The notes below the pieces were generated by a model. It worked only from the letters and a program-made list of their open reading frames with translations. It was not told the origin of the DNA and ran no database searches. A stretch of 64,000 nt of DNA from Macrolepiota albuminosa (lineage: Eukaryota; Basidiomycota; Agaricomycetes; Agaricales; Agaricaceae), in contig JAMWFC010000082.1 in NCBI GenBank assembly GCA_027475525.1, positions 1,178,001-1,242,000 on the forward strand, given 5' to 3'. This document shows positions 52,860 to 63,259 of this stretch, piece after piece. The translations under genes and the position numbers were made by a program. Within the stretch, counting starts at the first letter, position 1. Every line of letters starts with the position of its first letter.

Positions 52860-54257
52860 TAATCCTGCATCATCTAAATTCATGTGAATTATTCACAGTT
52901 ATCCTGATTTTGCAAGGAGTCATCTGAATAATATGACCAATGTCTTTAAACTTATAAAAATATACTTGATTCAAATTAAACAGCCCATTATTGGTAATAT
53001 ATGCTCATACTATTCTAATGTATAACACTATTGTTGCTTTACTATCTCTGCAGACTTGTATATTCAACATATCTGTTACAACCTGCCCTTACCCCAGAGC
53101 ATGAAAGTTGACCTGAAGAACAGAAGCATGGTAATGAGGGCACCAGATGGCATGCCTTTTTTGAAGTGCCAAATGGATAGTGCAATATTTGTTGTTGACT
53201 TTACCAAGGCATCAATTGCAATGGCAATTAGATCTATCAGCAATCTAACCAATCTTGAAACATAGCACCACTGATTTGTGCACATAAATAGAGGCACAAT
53301 ATACAAAGTGATATGCAGGGAGATGGTGAGTGGACTCATAGTGAAAAAGCCACAGTCAATAGCAAATGTGAGGACTATATCCTCAGCAAGCTTAGCAAAT
53401 GTCCTTTTGACACAAATGTTAAGCCAGAATGCACACTCTATAAATAAATCACATTTGATGAGGTCCTGCCTAAGTCTAAACAACAGGTGGAAAAAGCATA
53501 ATGCTGGTGGCAATAGACCAAGGCAGTTCAAAATGTGCAGCATAGTACCTTGCAAATAAGACATCAAAGACAACTATGACATGTCTAAAAATCTTTGACA
53601 TCTAGGCCAAGATGCAATAGGGGAAGTGGGTCAAGTTTATACAGGCTAACAGGGGCACCAAATTCAAAAACAAACTGTGGGGAGACATACTGCTAGAAAA
53701 GAGGAATCTGAAATGTTATCAAGATGAAAGTTTAGCCTTACTTTTATGCAACAGAATCAGATCAATACTCGATTCCAGTACTACAATGTGTAACAGTAAA
53801 ATTGGCTGCCTTATGTAAGGCAGCCAGACAGTTTAGTGGATTACAATAATAAATATTAATTATTATTACTGCTAAGCAGAGCTATAATATTAAAGCTATG
53901 GCAACTAATATATTATATTACATGCCTCTCTTTGAGACTGATAAACAGTCTACACATTAGAAGAGGTGGCAAGAGAATTGTAGGTATTATAAATTGAAAT
54001 GTGGAGGCACTAATGTCCTCCATAGCTCAAAGTTGTCTATAATCATCTGTCAAAAGATACCACACCAACATTAACTGACAGTATGAATTAAAGAAAAGAT
54101 AAGCTGTCTACAACTTATTACACAAATGGTGGACATGCCAACTCACTGGCCAAATCAATTCTCATGTTGGTGTTGATGTTAGCCAATGATGTTGAGGCAA
54201 TGGATACTAATGAAGCTGAGGCTGTAGGAGCCTGAACTGGAGTAGCTGGGTAGATTA
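52860..54257. other. Unassigned CpG-poor sequence
   Basis: AT-rich, with a 165-codon hydrophobic minus-strand ORF (53076-53573) and a 69-codon plus ORF over the same bases (53056-53265). Neither resembles a family I know. Part may be the 3' region of element I, which continues leftwards from the solo LTR, but I cannot show it. Confidence 0.4.
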
Positions 54258-54262
54258 GAAAG

Positions 54263-54780
54263 TGTAAGAGCAACCTCTAGAGGCTGTGGCTCAGTCACAC
54301 AGCTGGCAGAGAGAGATCCAAAGTGTATTAAAATATGTACTGACAATATCATAATAACTACTCACTTGGCAGGGGGAGATCCAAAGAGAACAAGTCTAGG
54401 GATTCCCTATGCCAGGTTGGACGCTTCTGGGGCTTCTAAAGCATGGGAAACAATTGTACAGTACAACAAAACCTTAAAAACTCGAAAATTGACTAACCAA
54501 ACAACTGTGCACACAAGGGAGAAAAACTCCGGACTTTAGAAGTCAGAAAGGCAAACTCCAGCTTATTTAAGCAGTCTGGAGCAGTGCTGAAGGGCCCACA
54601 CTTGTCTGAGTGATAGGTAAAGAACCAGAGCACCTCAAAGGTTGAGAATAGTACTAACAGATAGTGTTGAAAAAGTAGTAACAGCAAAATGAGAGAATGA
54701 TAGAAGAAATAAGGAAGTGAATGAAAGGAGAATGAAGAAATAAAGAGTAAAAGAAGAAAAGAATGAGGAGTCTCCTGACA
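54263..54780 (-). mobile_element. Solo LTR of the H family
   Basis: 518 bp, minus orientation, TGTAAGAGCAACC...TCTCCTGACA, matching 60374-60890 end to end. Flanked by the perfect 5-bp duplication GAAAG (54258-54262 and 54781-54785), with no internal sequence, so it is the product of LTR-LTR recombination. It lies in element I. Confidence 0.9.
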
Positions 54781-54867
54781 GAAAGGGCAGATATAGCCTG
54801 TGTCAAGATCAGCAATGCCAGAGATCACAATGATTAGGATTCATTCCCATCAGGTAATACTATCGTT

Positions 54868-56110
54868 GGTTGGGAGTTTCAAAAATTTTACCAATTTGTA
54901 AATTAAGAGACATCGACAATACTCTATTTCAATCGGACTTCTGTAGTCGGTGCGATAAATTTCGAACAAGACACTCCCAGACCAGATTTGAGAATGGTGG
55001 ACGTGTTGTTGTGTCGGGACGATGCCGGTAGGGCGTGTCCCAAAAGTTGGGAGTTTCAAAACTTTTGTCACACATCATAACGCTGACTCATAGGGGAAAT
55101 TTCAACTCCGCTACGGCAATTGAGCACACGGTCGAATTGCTTTTCCGTCGCACTCCCATATTCAAAGAGTAAGTAGAGAAATTATCAAGTATGCATAACT
55201 AAATATTGTCTTACAAAATTATACAGGTCAAGATTTGCAAGATACGAGATGGTGAGCGAAACAAATGCGGTACATCGAAACAAACGCGGTACATTGAAAC
55301 AAATGTGGTACATCTCAGGGTGACGTCCAAGGAAATATCGAATCCAGGATTTACTTGGCTTCTTTCCACAAAGAGCTTCAGCCTTTCTTCGGATTGTTCG
55401 TTTGCTAAGTGGATGACCCGTGTCAGACAGAAACTTGATCCAATCAATAAGGACCTTTTCAGCCTCGGAAGAAAGGAGTTGTTGACTGGCATGAGCCTGG
55501 TGTGGAGGAATGTGTTTGCCAAGAAAGCGATTACGCAGAGTGTGATAAGGAAGGGCAATATGAGTGCGATCCAGAATTTCTTTGATAACTTTAGAGTAAT
55601 TAGGCTTTGCCTCAGCATGGAGCAGGATGCATGCCTCCTGAATAAGCTTTTCAACTTCAGGACTGATGCTACTTTGCTGAGAAGAGGTCTTGACAGAAGC
55701 TTTGTGACGAGGAGGCATGAATACTTGATTAAACGAAACGCGACGCGACGCGTTGAGCGGACTTTGAATCAAATCAATAGTAAGTCACGCTCAAATACCT
55801 TGTTTCTTGTATCTCATGCCTCACACGTCAGGATGTTCTAAAATCGTGAAGATTACTTCTCTGAGAGGTCTATAAGACTCTTGGAGACTTTGGTACTGAT
55901 TTGCTCACTGACACTTAATTCCGGAACCCTTTGAATACAATTTTCTCCATTTTCTATTCTTGTTGACTATATCGCAACATAGATAGATGTGTATCCCTTC
56001 ATTTTTGTGGTCAACTATGTTGTACTCCTATTGAACTAATATATCGCTTGAAAGATCAGTGGCTCCATGTCCACGATCTCTTAGTATTCTGGATTTTGAA
56101 ACTCCCAACC
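54868..56110 (-). mobile_element. Pogo-like DNA transposon, internally deleted
   Basis: Bounded by an exact 17-bp inverted repeat GGTTGGGAGTTTCAAAA (54868-54884) and its complement (56094-56110). A third copy of the motif lies inside at 55048-55063 within the palindrome AAAAGTTGGGAGTTTCAAAA. It retains moderate CpG, unlike its surroundings. I could not find a TA target duplication. Element I sequence is on both sides. Confidence 0.65.
55185..55718 (-). pseudogene. Pogo/Fot1-type transposase N-terminus (CENP-B-like HTH)
   Basis: From ATG 55718: MPPRHKASVKTSSQQ, a first helix-turn-helix region (NYSKVIKEILDRTHIALPYH), then a CENP-B/Tc5-type DNA-binding helix-turn-helix EAEKVLIDWIKFLSDTGHPL and GKKPSKSWIRYFLGRHPE. 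After that the sequence becomes three tandem ~19-base units (about 55257-55315) and the frame ends. The whole DDE catalytic domain is missing, so the product could bind but not cut. Confidence 0.7.
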
Positions 56111-58030
56111 CTTTTGAAAGCCATAACACGTGATAGTACATGCTGCACTCAAAATACTCATGGCTCTGAGCATATTCATGATCTAGGAGCATGTGAAGGT
56201 GAATCATGTTGTCCTTAGTTGGCACTCACTAGTCAATTCAATGCTGGATGGCAGGTGGCTCTCCATATTGGTCTAGTCAACAATGTCATTCATTGTCAAT
56301 TTTGCAGAACTGATTGATTGAGGCATTTGCTACAAAGAAATGATTTTTTAGGTAGACCACACCAAAGGTATAAGCATGATGTACCCATTCAAGGGGGATG
56401 CTGTTGGCTAACATTATATGCAAAACATCTGCATTGGTGATGTTAATGGCCATGGTAGCATCAAAGTGTGGAGCACAGAGCTGAACATTAATTCAGCTCA
56501 TCAGCATGAAGGGTATGTGAGAGTTTGCCACATTGTAATCAGCAACAGCCTCCCAATACAGCCCAGGATGGACAAAGATCAAGGCTAGCAGCCTTGCAAA
56601 CTGTCCACGTGCTCTATTTAAGAGAGACAATCTCTGAGTGATAGCATGTCCTAGCAGTGTGTGCCAGTAAATTTAGTAGGTTCAGTCTACTATGATCTCA
56701 AGCACCAAGTTCATCATGCCTGGTTGACAGAAGTAAAGTACATTCTGCACCAGCTTGTTTAAGTTGAAGGTGAAATGCACACCTTTGGAGTCAAACCTAG
56801 TCAAAGTAAAAAACAGTCTCCCTGCATAGTCCTTCCATTGCAAATATCATTCAGAGGTCAGGATGACCACTATATTCATGTGACAGAATAAAAGGTCCAG
56901 AGGAGGCAAAATGTGCTCATACTCTGGTGTACATACCAGAGCCATCATCTTATTCTATAGAGAGGTGTAATAATTGATACTGATGCACTAAAACTTGCAC
57001 AGCAGATAGTATGCTTCAGTGTGCAATGACACTAACTTGAACTTGTTCTGTGTGAGCTCATATAGCTTTTGCAACTGTTGGGGATTCATAGAGAATCCCC
57101 TCAGCACCACATAGTCAGTCTCTTTTGAGGTATGAAAATACCTCTCCCCTTTCTCATTCTCAAACATCTTTGCTGGTATTGTCTTGTTGCTCATGAAAAC
57201 AGTGTTTGTAAGCTGAGAGTAATAAAAGTGGTGGTTTAGTGCTCCACTATAAAACCAATTGGACTATTTGATAGTTGTCTTATTGATAAATATGCTTAGA
57301 CCATCTGAAATATGACCTGTCACTTGCTCTTCCCAGTCCTTGTCTACTTTTGCTTGCCAGGCTGCCTCATGCTTTCTCTGAGCTTCCTATTTGTGTTTTC
57401 TCTCTAAACGCACTTAGTGTTTAGCAGGAGTCTCTTCTTCCAAAGGAGTATCATTGGATGACTCCCTATAATCACTTTCATTGCTTCTTCTTTCTAGACT
57501 GAGTGCCACTAATATAGGGAGCTGTCTCTCCACTTCATTGTTCATTTGTGTATCCTCTCTCAGGACCATCAACATATGTATATTCAGGGTGCTTCAAATT
57601 GCACTACTGACCCAAACTTCATTACTGCTCTATCTGCTCCTTGCAGCAGCACATTAGCTCTAAACTCTACAAATGAGAGGGTACATGTGTTGACAAGAAC
57701 AATCCTCATAAACTGGCATTTACCCTCACAAGCTCATTGTGTAGCTTGGACAGTTTCAGTGTGAGTTCTCCAGCTTTCTTCTGCCTCAGAGGTGCCCCTC
57801 ACACCTCTGATCCAACTGCTTCCTGCAGCCCTGCCTCCTGTACTATGTCCCATGCTCTAAGGTGTTTCACCTCAGACTGCTTCTTGGACAACAATGGCCA
57901 CTTTAAAGTGTTTGTAAATATTTTGATGGTATTGTAATTATGCTGCTGGGGCATAACAATCTTATCCAGGAGCCCTGTGATCATCATTTGAGCCACAGAA
58001 TCTGACAGAAATGTCAATTCTGGCAGCACT
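56111..58030 (-). pseudogene. Element I ORF3 (degenerate)
   Basis: Minus-strand counterpart of the ORF3 of element G. Matching blocks in order: TFLSDSVAQMMITGLLDKI (about 58010-57955), ALIFVHPGLYWEAVADYN (about 56580-56530), LANSIPLEWVHHAYTFGVVY (about 56420-56360), QFCKIDNE, and TKDNMIHLHMLLDHEYA (about 56220-56160). Left of the pogo-like insertion it resumes with YLMGMNPNHCDLW (about 54845-54805). CpG-poor, with many stops. Its position downstream of integrase shows where ORF3 belongs in the intact family. Confidence 0.7.
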
Positions 58031-58980
58031 CACTGTCTAGCAGAGATAAGTCATCTTCAGACAGTCTCTGCCTGAGGATCTAACACTTCAGACAGCATCT
58101 CAGTCTCCTTTTCTTTCCTCTTCTCTGCATATGAAAAGTGCTATGTAGAAGGCATGCAATACAGAGATGGAGATGCTTGGCAAGGTGGTGTTTGAGATCA
58201 GACTTGACCTCGACCCTGCAATCTTGCCTGCACCCTTACTACTTCACAGAGCACTCCTTAGAAGTGATTACCTCCAGTCTCTCCTATATAATTCTTGCAG
58301 GGGCAGTGTCCTATTCCATTGTTGTCAAGATTGTACTACCTCACTCTTTCCTTGTGGCTGATGCACTGCATTATCATCAACTTCTATAGGTGCTACCTGT
58401 GATGCAGTTAGTGCTTTCTCATCTGAAAGGAGTGTACTTGCATTCTGGATCTGTGCCTGCTGCATTGATATTGGCATACTCCATATTCTCTGTCCCTCTA
58501 TCTGCTGTCCAGGGCCAGCCGGTCCTGGAAAATATAGCATTTGAAAGAAAGACAGAAAAAACTGCAGAGGTTGTCCAAATTGGGCTAGGTTCTGCCTAAA
58601 CTAATACATCATAGAAAACAACACCATACCTAGCATTGTCAAAGGCTGCTGTTGTTGTTGCTGGGGCTGATTTTCCCCTCCTCTAGAATCCTGTAGATTC
58701 TAAGGATGCGGCTGGTGGCTTGTACTTTGGATTGGGTATAACATTTTTTATGACATGTGTATTGTCATTGGCAAAAAAGAACAACACAAGAAATTCTTAC
58801 TCATCAGGTTACATAACCTAATTCAATGGAATAAGATTCAAAGAGTGATCTCATCAGTGTGTGATTTATTAACCTGAGATCCAATGGGTGATCCCATCTC
58901 CACTTCAATCTTATCAGCTAAGCTTGCGAGCACTTAGCAAGCTGATTTAAACATTTAATGCCCTGCAACTCTAAGTACCA
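58031..58980 (-). other. Element I integrase-ORF3 linker
   Basis: CpG-poor. Short Gln/Pro-rich coding-like pieces on the minus strand (QQQQQQPLTMLG, FPGPAGPGQQIEGQRIW) suggest the N-terminal part of ORF3 or a linker, but no domain can be assigned. Confidence 0.4.
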
Positions 58981-60368
58981 ATCAACTGCTGCCAGCTTTG
59001 CACAGGTCTGATACAACTTTCATGTCATATCATGAGCACTCTATTGTATCCTTCTTCCAACAATGACTTATTATCTCCTCAACAAACCACTCCTGTTTGT
59101 CACTGGCACCAAAATCATATGTCTCAGATGTGATCCAATTTAAAAACATGACATCATTGTTTGCATTGTACAGCCTAAGTAATGATATATAAAACTTAGG
59201 CACAATTCATCAGGCTTGTAGAGCTGCAGGCAGCTCTAACATGTAGTTGGACATGCTTGGTTCTGCAACCAAGACTTTATAGGGCCCAATGAACTTTGAG
59301 CATAGCTTTGTTGCACTTCTTTTCAGCAAGTTCAAGTTCTTGGTTGATAGATATACTAAGGTACCAGGCATCAAGTCTGGCTCACTATTTTAGTAGTCAT
59401 TCACATTTTGTGCTTGTATGACATGTTCAGCTATAATAGCATTATGTGTGTTGGCAAGGTTTGCCAATGCTTGCCTCACAAAATTCTTTATACCTTTGTG
59501 AACAACTTTGTCTCCTCATAATTCTTAAATTATGGAGGGCATATACCCTCCATTGAGTTCAAAGGGAGTGTATCTAGTGGTCTCTGATACACTAGCATTA
59601 ATTGCAAATTCAGTTAGAGATATCTTATCTATCTAATCACATTGGTCTGGTCAGACCACTGTATAAAATATTTGGACAACACTTTTGTTTGCTCACTCTA
59701 TCTGTCCATCTATTTGCAGGTAGAACAACATCAACATGAGTAGCTTAGCACCCAGGAGTTTATATAGTTCTCACCACCAATGAGACATGAATTTTGCATC
59801 TCAGTCACTTACAATTGAGCTTGGGAGGCCATGTAGCCTCACAATTTCCTTTAGGTAAATCCATGATAGTTTGGATATGGTAGTAGTCATGTGCACCAAT
59901 ATGAGGTGCACTATACTGGTCATGTGACATATCATCACTCAAAAAGGTAGTTATAGCTTTTGGACTCAGAAAATAGACCAACAAAGTCCATTCTAATAAA
60001 ATTCCATGGCTTAGTTGGTATATGCAGGGAGTACAACTTCTCTGCCAGCTTTCAATTCCTGGTCTTTGATCTTTGGCAGGACTCACATGTCTGACAAAAC
60101 TTTGCCACCTCTGTTTGCATCTAAGGCCACCAATATCATTGCCTCAGGTATTTGATTGTTTTGTTGATACCAAAGTGACCAACAAGTTCATGAGCCTGAG
60201 TAACTAACTGGGTAATAAGGGTTCAATCTTATGGTAAACATACCACTGTACATCCTCATATATTAGTTATCCAGATTAGCCCTCTCTCATCCATACTGAA
60301 TGTGGATGAACACTTGCATTTTGCTGGATTTCAAGATAGAATGTATCTTGACTATAAGTCCAACATAC
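58981..60368 (-). pseudogene. Element I integrase (degenerate, A-like)
   Basis: Minus-strand: HELVGHFGINKTIKYLRQ and FCQTCESCQRSKTRN (HHCC finger, about 60200-60070), AEKLYSLHIPTKPWNFIRMDFVGLFSESKSYNYL (compare A's PWDSIGMDFVGLFPESKGYNYL), then a GPY/F-like segment PGTLVYLSTKNLNLLKRSA, KFIGPYKVLVAEPS. A possible chromodomain remnant (EWFVEEIISHCWK, about 59070-59100) follows. The upstream part is cut by element H at 60374. Confidence 0.75.
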
Positions 60369-60373
60369 CATGC

Positions 60374-60890
60374 TGTCAGGGGACTCCTCATTCCTTTCTT
60401 CTTTCACTCTTTATTTCTTCACTCTCCTTTCATTCACTTCCTTATTTCTTCTATCATTCTCTCATTTTGCTGTTACTACTTTTTCAACACTATCTGTTAG
60501 TACTATTCTCAACCTTTGAGGTGCTCTGGTTCTTTAGCTATCACTCAGACAAGTGTGGGCCCTTCAGCACTGCTCCAGGCTGCTTAGATAAGCCGGAGTT
60601 TGCCTTTCTGACTTCTAAAGTCTGGAGTTTTCCTCCCTTATTTGCACACTTGTTTGGTTAGTCAATTTTCGAGTTTTTAAGGTTTTGTAGTACTGTACAG
60701 TTGTTTCCCATGCTTCAGAGGCCCGAAAGCGTCCAACCTGGCATAGGGAATCCCTAGACTTGTTCTCTTTGGATCTCCCTCTGCCAAGTGAGTAGTTATT
60801 ATGATATTGTCAGTACATATTTTAATACACTTTGGATCTCCCTCTGCCAGCTATGTGACTGAGCCACAGCCTCTAGAGGTCGCCCTTACA
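60374..60890 (+). mobile_element. Element H 5' LTR
   Basis: 517 bp, TGTCAGGGGACTCC...CGCCCTTACA; same family as the solo LTR 54263-54780 and the fragment 21272-21717. AGACTTGTTCT at 60756-60766 is complementary to the PBS. The ORFs read across it are shared by all copies and are not genes. The matching 3' LTR lies beyond the window. Confidence 0.88.
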
Positions 60891-60892
60891 GC

Positions 60893-60903
60893 AGAACAAG
60901 TCT
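60893..60903 (+). promoter_or_regulatory. Element H primer-binding site of self-priming type
   Basis: AGAACAAGTCT, two bases after the LTR, is the exact reverse complement of AGACTTGTTCT at 60756-60766 in the LTR. Eleven bases is the length of the self-primer described for Tf1. No TGG tRNA-type site is present. Confidence 0.65.
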
Positions 60904-61004
60904 CTACATTTCGGTCTGGGAGCCCCCTTCAGCCTGCTTGAGCCATCTCTTGCCCCTTTAGGTCCCTCCCCCACTGGATTACTCCCTGCCCCTCTGTTGC
61001 TTCT

Positions 61005-62147
61005 ATGACCCAACCAGCCCCCTCAGACACTCCCCTGGATGCTTCTGCCCCTCAGGATGATGCCTGGGGTCACTTGCTTGCTCTGGAGACTCAGGTGCAG
61101 ACCACTCAAGCTTCCCTCACCCTCCACACCACCAAACTTGCTGGATTACGTCAGGCCACAGACACCATCTCCCATTCCCTTCAGGCCCTCTTAGAGCGCC
61201 TCCCTCTCACTCCTACCCCTCTCCAGGCACCTCCAGTTAGGGCTGGCACACCCCCAGTCCCTTGCTTTGGGGCCTCCCCCCCAGTTCATGCCAATATTCC
61301 TCGCCCAGCACTCCCAGACGCATTCAATGGTGACCGAGCGATAGGCGAGCGTTTCCTGCAGTCCTGCATCACCTATATTCAGCTCAGTGGTGAGGCTTTT
61401 CCCTCTGATGCTCTCAAGATTGCTTGGGTTCTTTCTTACATGAAGTCTGGGTGAGCTTCGACATATGCGCTACGAGTCTTTTGACGCCCTGGAGAAGTGG
61501 AGAGTTTTGGAAGTTGGGATCAGTTTGAGAAGGAGTTTTGGACAGAGTTCTTTCCCCTGGACCCTGCTAAGGTGGCAGCCCTCACTCTCCGAGATCCTCA
61601 TCGATATAGGCAGGGGAAGCGGACCCTAGATGAGTACATCGACTCCTTCAGAGCTCTTGCTGAACAGGCCTGTTATCCGGATGGTCTTCAGCTCTGTCTC
61701 ACCTTCCAAGATGGCCTCCTTCCCTCTCTCATGGATCGGATCGACAGCATGGCTGAGGGACAACCTGATGACACAAGTATCGAGACCTGGTATCAGGTAG
61801 CACGTGATCAGTGGCAGCTCATGGAGTTACGACGTGAGCTCCACCATGGAACTGCCCCTTGCTCTACCCCACAGGCATCCTTTTCTGCTCGTCATCCCAT
61901 CCAGCCCTCCCTTTCATTTTGCGCTCCACCCCCAGCTCAGGTACCTGCAGCATGTCCTCTTCTTTTTGGAGTACCTATGGATGTTGACGCCTCTTGTCAA
62001 TGTTCCCCCCTTCCTCTCCTCTGCCGTCACTGTGGAAAGCCTGGTCACTTCGCTTGGTATTGTCCCCAGGGGTTAGAGATGCGCTATCTCTCAGCTTTAG
62101 AGCAGGAGGAGCTCCTTCTCCAGCTCCTTGCTGCCCACGACATTTGA
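61005..62147 (+). pseudogene. Element H gag
   Basis: ATG 61005 opens MTQPAPSDTPLDASAPQDDA with a heptad-like helix (LLALETQVQTTQASLTLHTT), then PRPALPDAFNGDRAIGERFL. The frame breaks at 61452 (TGA) and resumes at 61497 after a probable indel: WDQFEKEFWTEFFPLDPAKV, YRQGKRTLDEYIDSFRALAE, GLQLCLTFQDGLLPSLMDRI, a classic fungal gypsy gag core. A zinc knuckle CRHCGKPGHFAWYC (CX2CX4HX4C) lies at about 62023-62065. It ends at TGA 62145-62147. Confidence 0.87.
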
Positions 62148-62548
62148 GGAAACCCCTCCCCAGACATACAGACTGAAGCAGAACCTTTGGAGGAGTCCAT
62201 GGGTCCTGTGAAAGCTGTAGCAGAACCATTGGATGGGTCCTTTGGTTCTGCAGGGGAGGGTTTTCAATAGAGTGATGGATGAGTTGTACGCCTCCGCCAC
62301 CTGGTGCTAATCAGTTTACATGTCAATCAGTAGAGTCTTCTAATGTATTGCTCCCTGTTCCTGATTCTCTGACTGAAACTGTAAGCACCCCCTCTGACGT
62401 ACAAAATACCCCCTTGGTCCAAGCCTCAGCTAAGACTTCTTCTCCTCCATCTCCTGTCCGATGACCACGTGTCCCAGCTTGGGAACGACGCCTTCCCTGT
62501 CGCTATGTTGTTGCTTCTACTCCCTCTCCCAACTCTCTGCATCTGAAT

Positions 62549-63196
62549 GTGGAGATTGAGACAACTGACACTCAGCAGACTCGAAGCGTCATAGCTCTCT
62601 TGGACAGTGGTGCTACTGGACTCTTCCTAGACACCCATTATGTGGAACAACACCGGCTCACTACCCGTCCCCTCTCTCACCCTATTCCAGTCTATAACAT
62701 TGACGGTATGCTCAATGAAGCTGGATCCATCCGCTCAGTGGTGGATTTAGTCCTTCGTTATCAGACTCATTCTGAGCGTGCAGTCTTTGCGGTTACCAGC
62801 CTAGGAAAGCAGGACATGATACTTGGGTTCTCCTGGCTGCATGATCACAATCCTGAGATTGACTGGGCCAAGGGTAAGGTGAGCATGAGCCGCTGCCGTT
62901 GCCGGTGTTCCACATGTGCCAAGGAAGTTAGAGAGGAGCGCAGAGAGTCAGTTCGTGAGCGTGCTGCTATCCGGGCTTGCCAGGTTGGACACCTCCCCTT
63001 TGCATACCTCAACCTACTGGATCCTCCTCCCTTGGTGTTCCCTTATAGAGAGGCCCTCTATGAGGATAGTCGAGGCATAGTGAGTGAAGCCCAGATGGAA
63101 GATGGACGTGAGGGTGAATTTGGATGTGCTCCTGACCCAGAGTCTCCAGACAAGGCTATTGAGACAGGTGATAGGATTTATGCAACTACGTTATGA
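62549..63196 (+). CDS. Element H retropepsin-like protease
   Basis: Open 215-codon stretch. Catalytic SVIALLDSGATGLFLDTHYV (about 62585-62645), then HPIPVYNIDGMLNEAGSI and the closing block QDMILGFSWLHDHNPEIDW (about 62811-62868). This is the same plan as B's protease (LGLPWLRDTNPDIDW), but only one domain is present. A Cys/Arg-rich segment follows (SRCRCRCSTCAKEV). It stops at TGA 63194-63196 ahead of RT. Confidence 0.85.
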   Translation: MEIETTDTQQTRSVIALLDSGATGLFLDTHYVEQHRLTTRPLSHPIPVYNIDGMLNEAGSIRSVVDLVLRYQTHSERAVFAVTSLGKQDMILGFSWLHDHNPEIDWAKGKVSMSRCRCRCSTCAKEVREERRESVRERAAIRACQVGHLPFAYLNLLDPPPLVFPYREALYEDSRGIVSEAQMEDGREGEFGCAPDPESPDKAIETGDRIYATTL

Positions 63197-63259
63197 CCTC
63201 CACCAACTGTAGCAGAGATTAGAGCTAGCCAAACTACCTCCCAGCGACTAGCTCAGGCA

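Noticed and set aside
53076..53573. 165-codon hydrophobic minus-strand ORF considered as a membrane protein
   Set aside because: Low-CpG TE debris with no recognisable motif and a plausible shadow of decayed coding on the other strand; left as unassigned.
60302..60661. ORFs at 60302-60661 and 54493-54828 encoding similar hydrophobic peptides
   Set aside because: Both are readings of the same H-family LTR.
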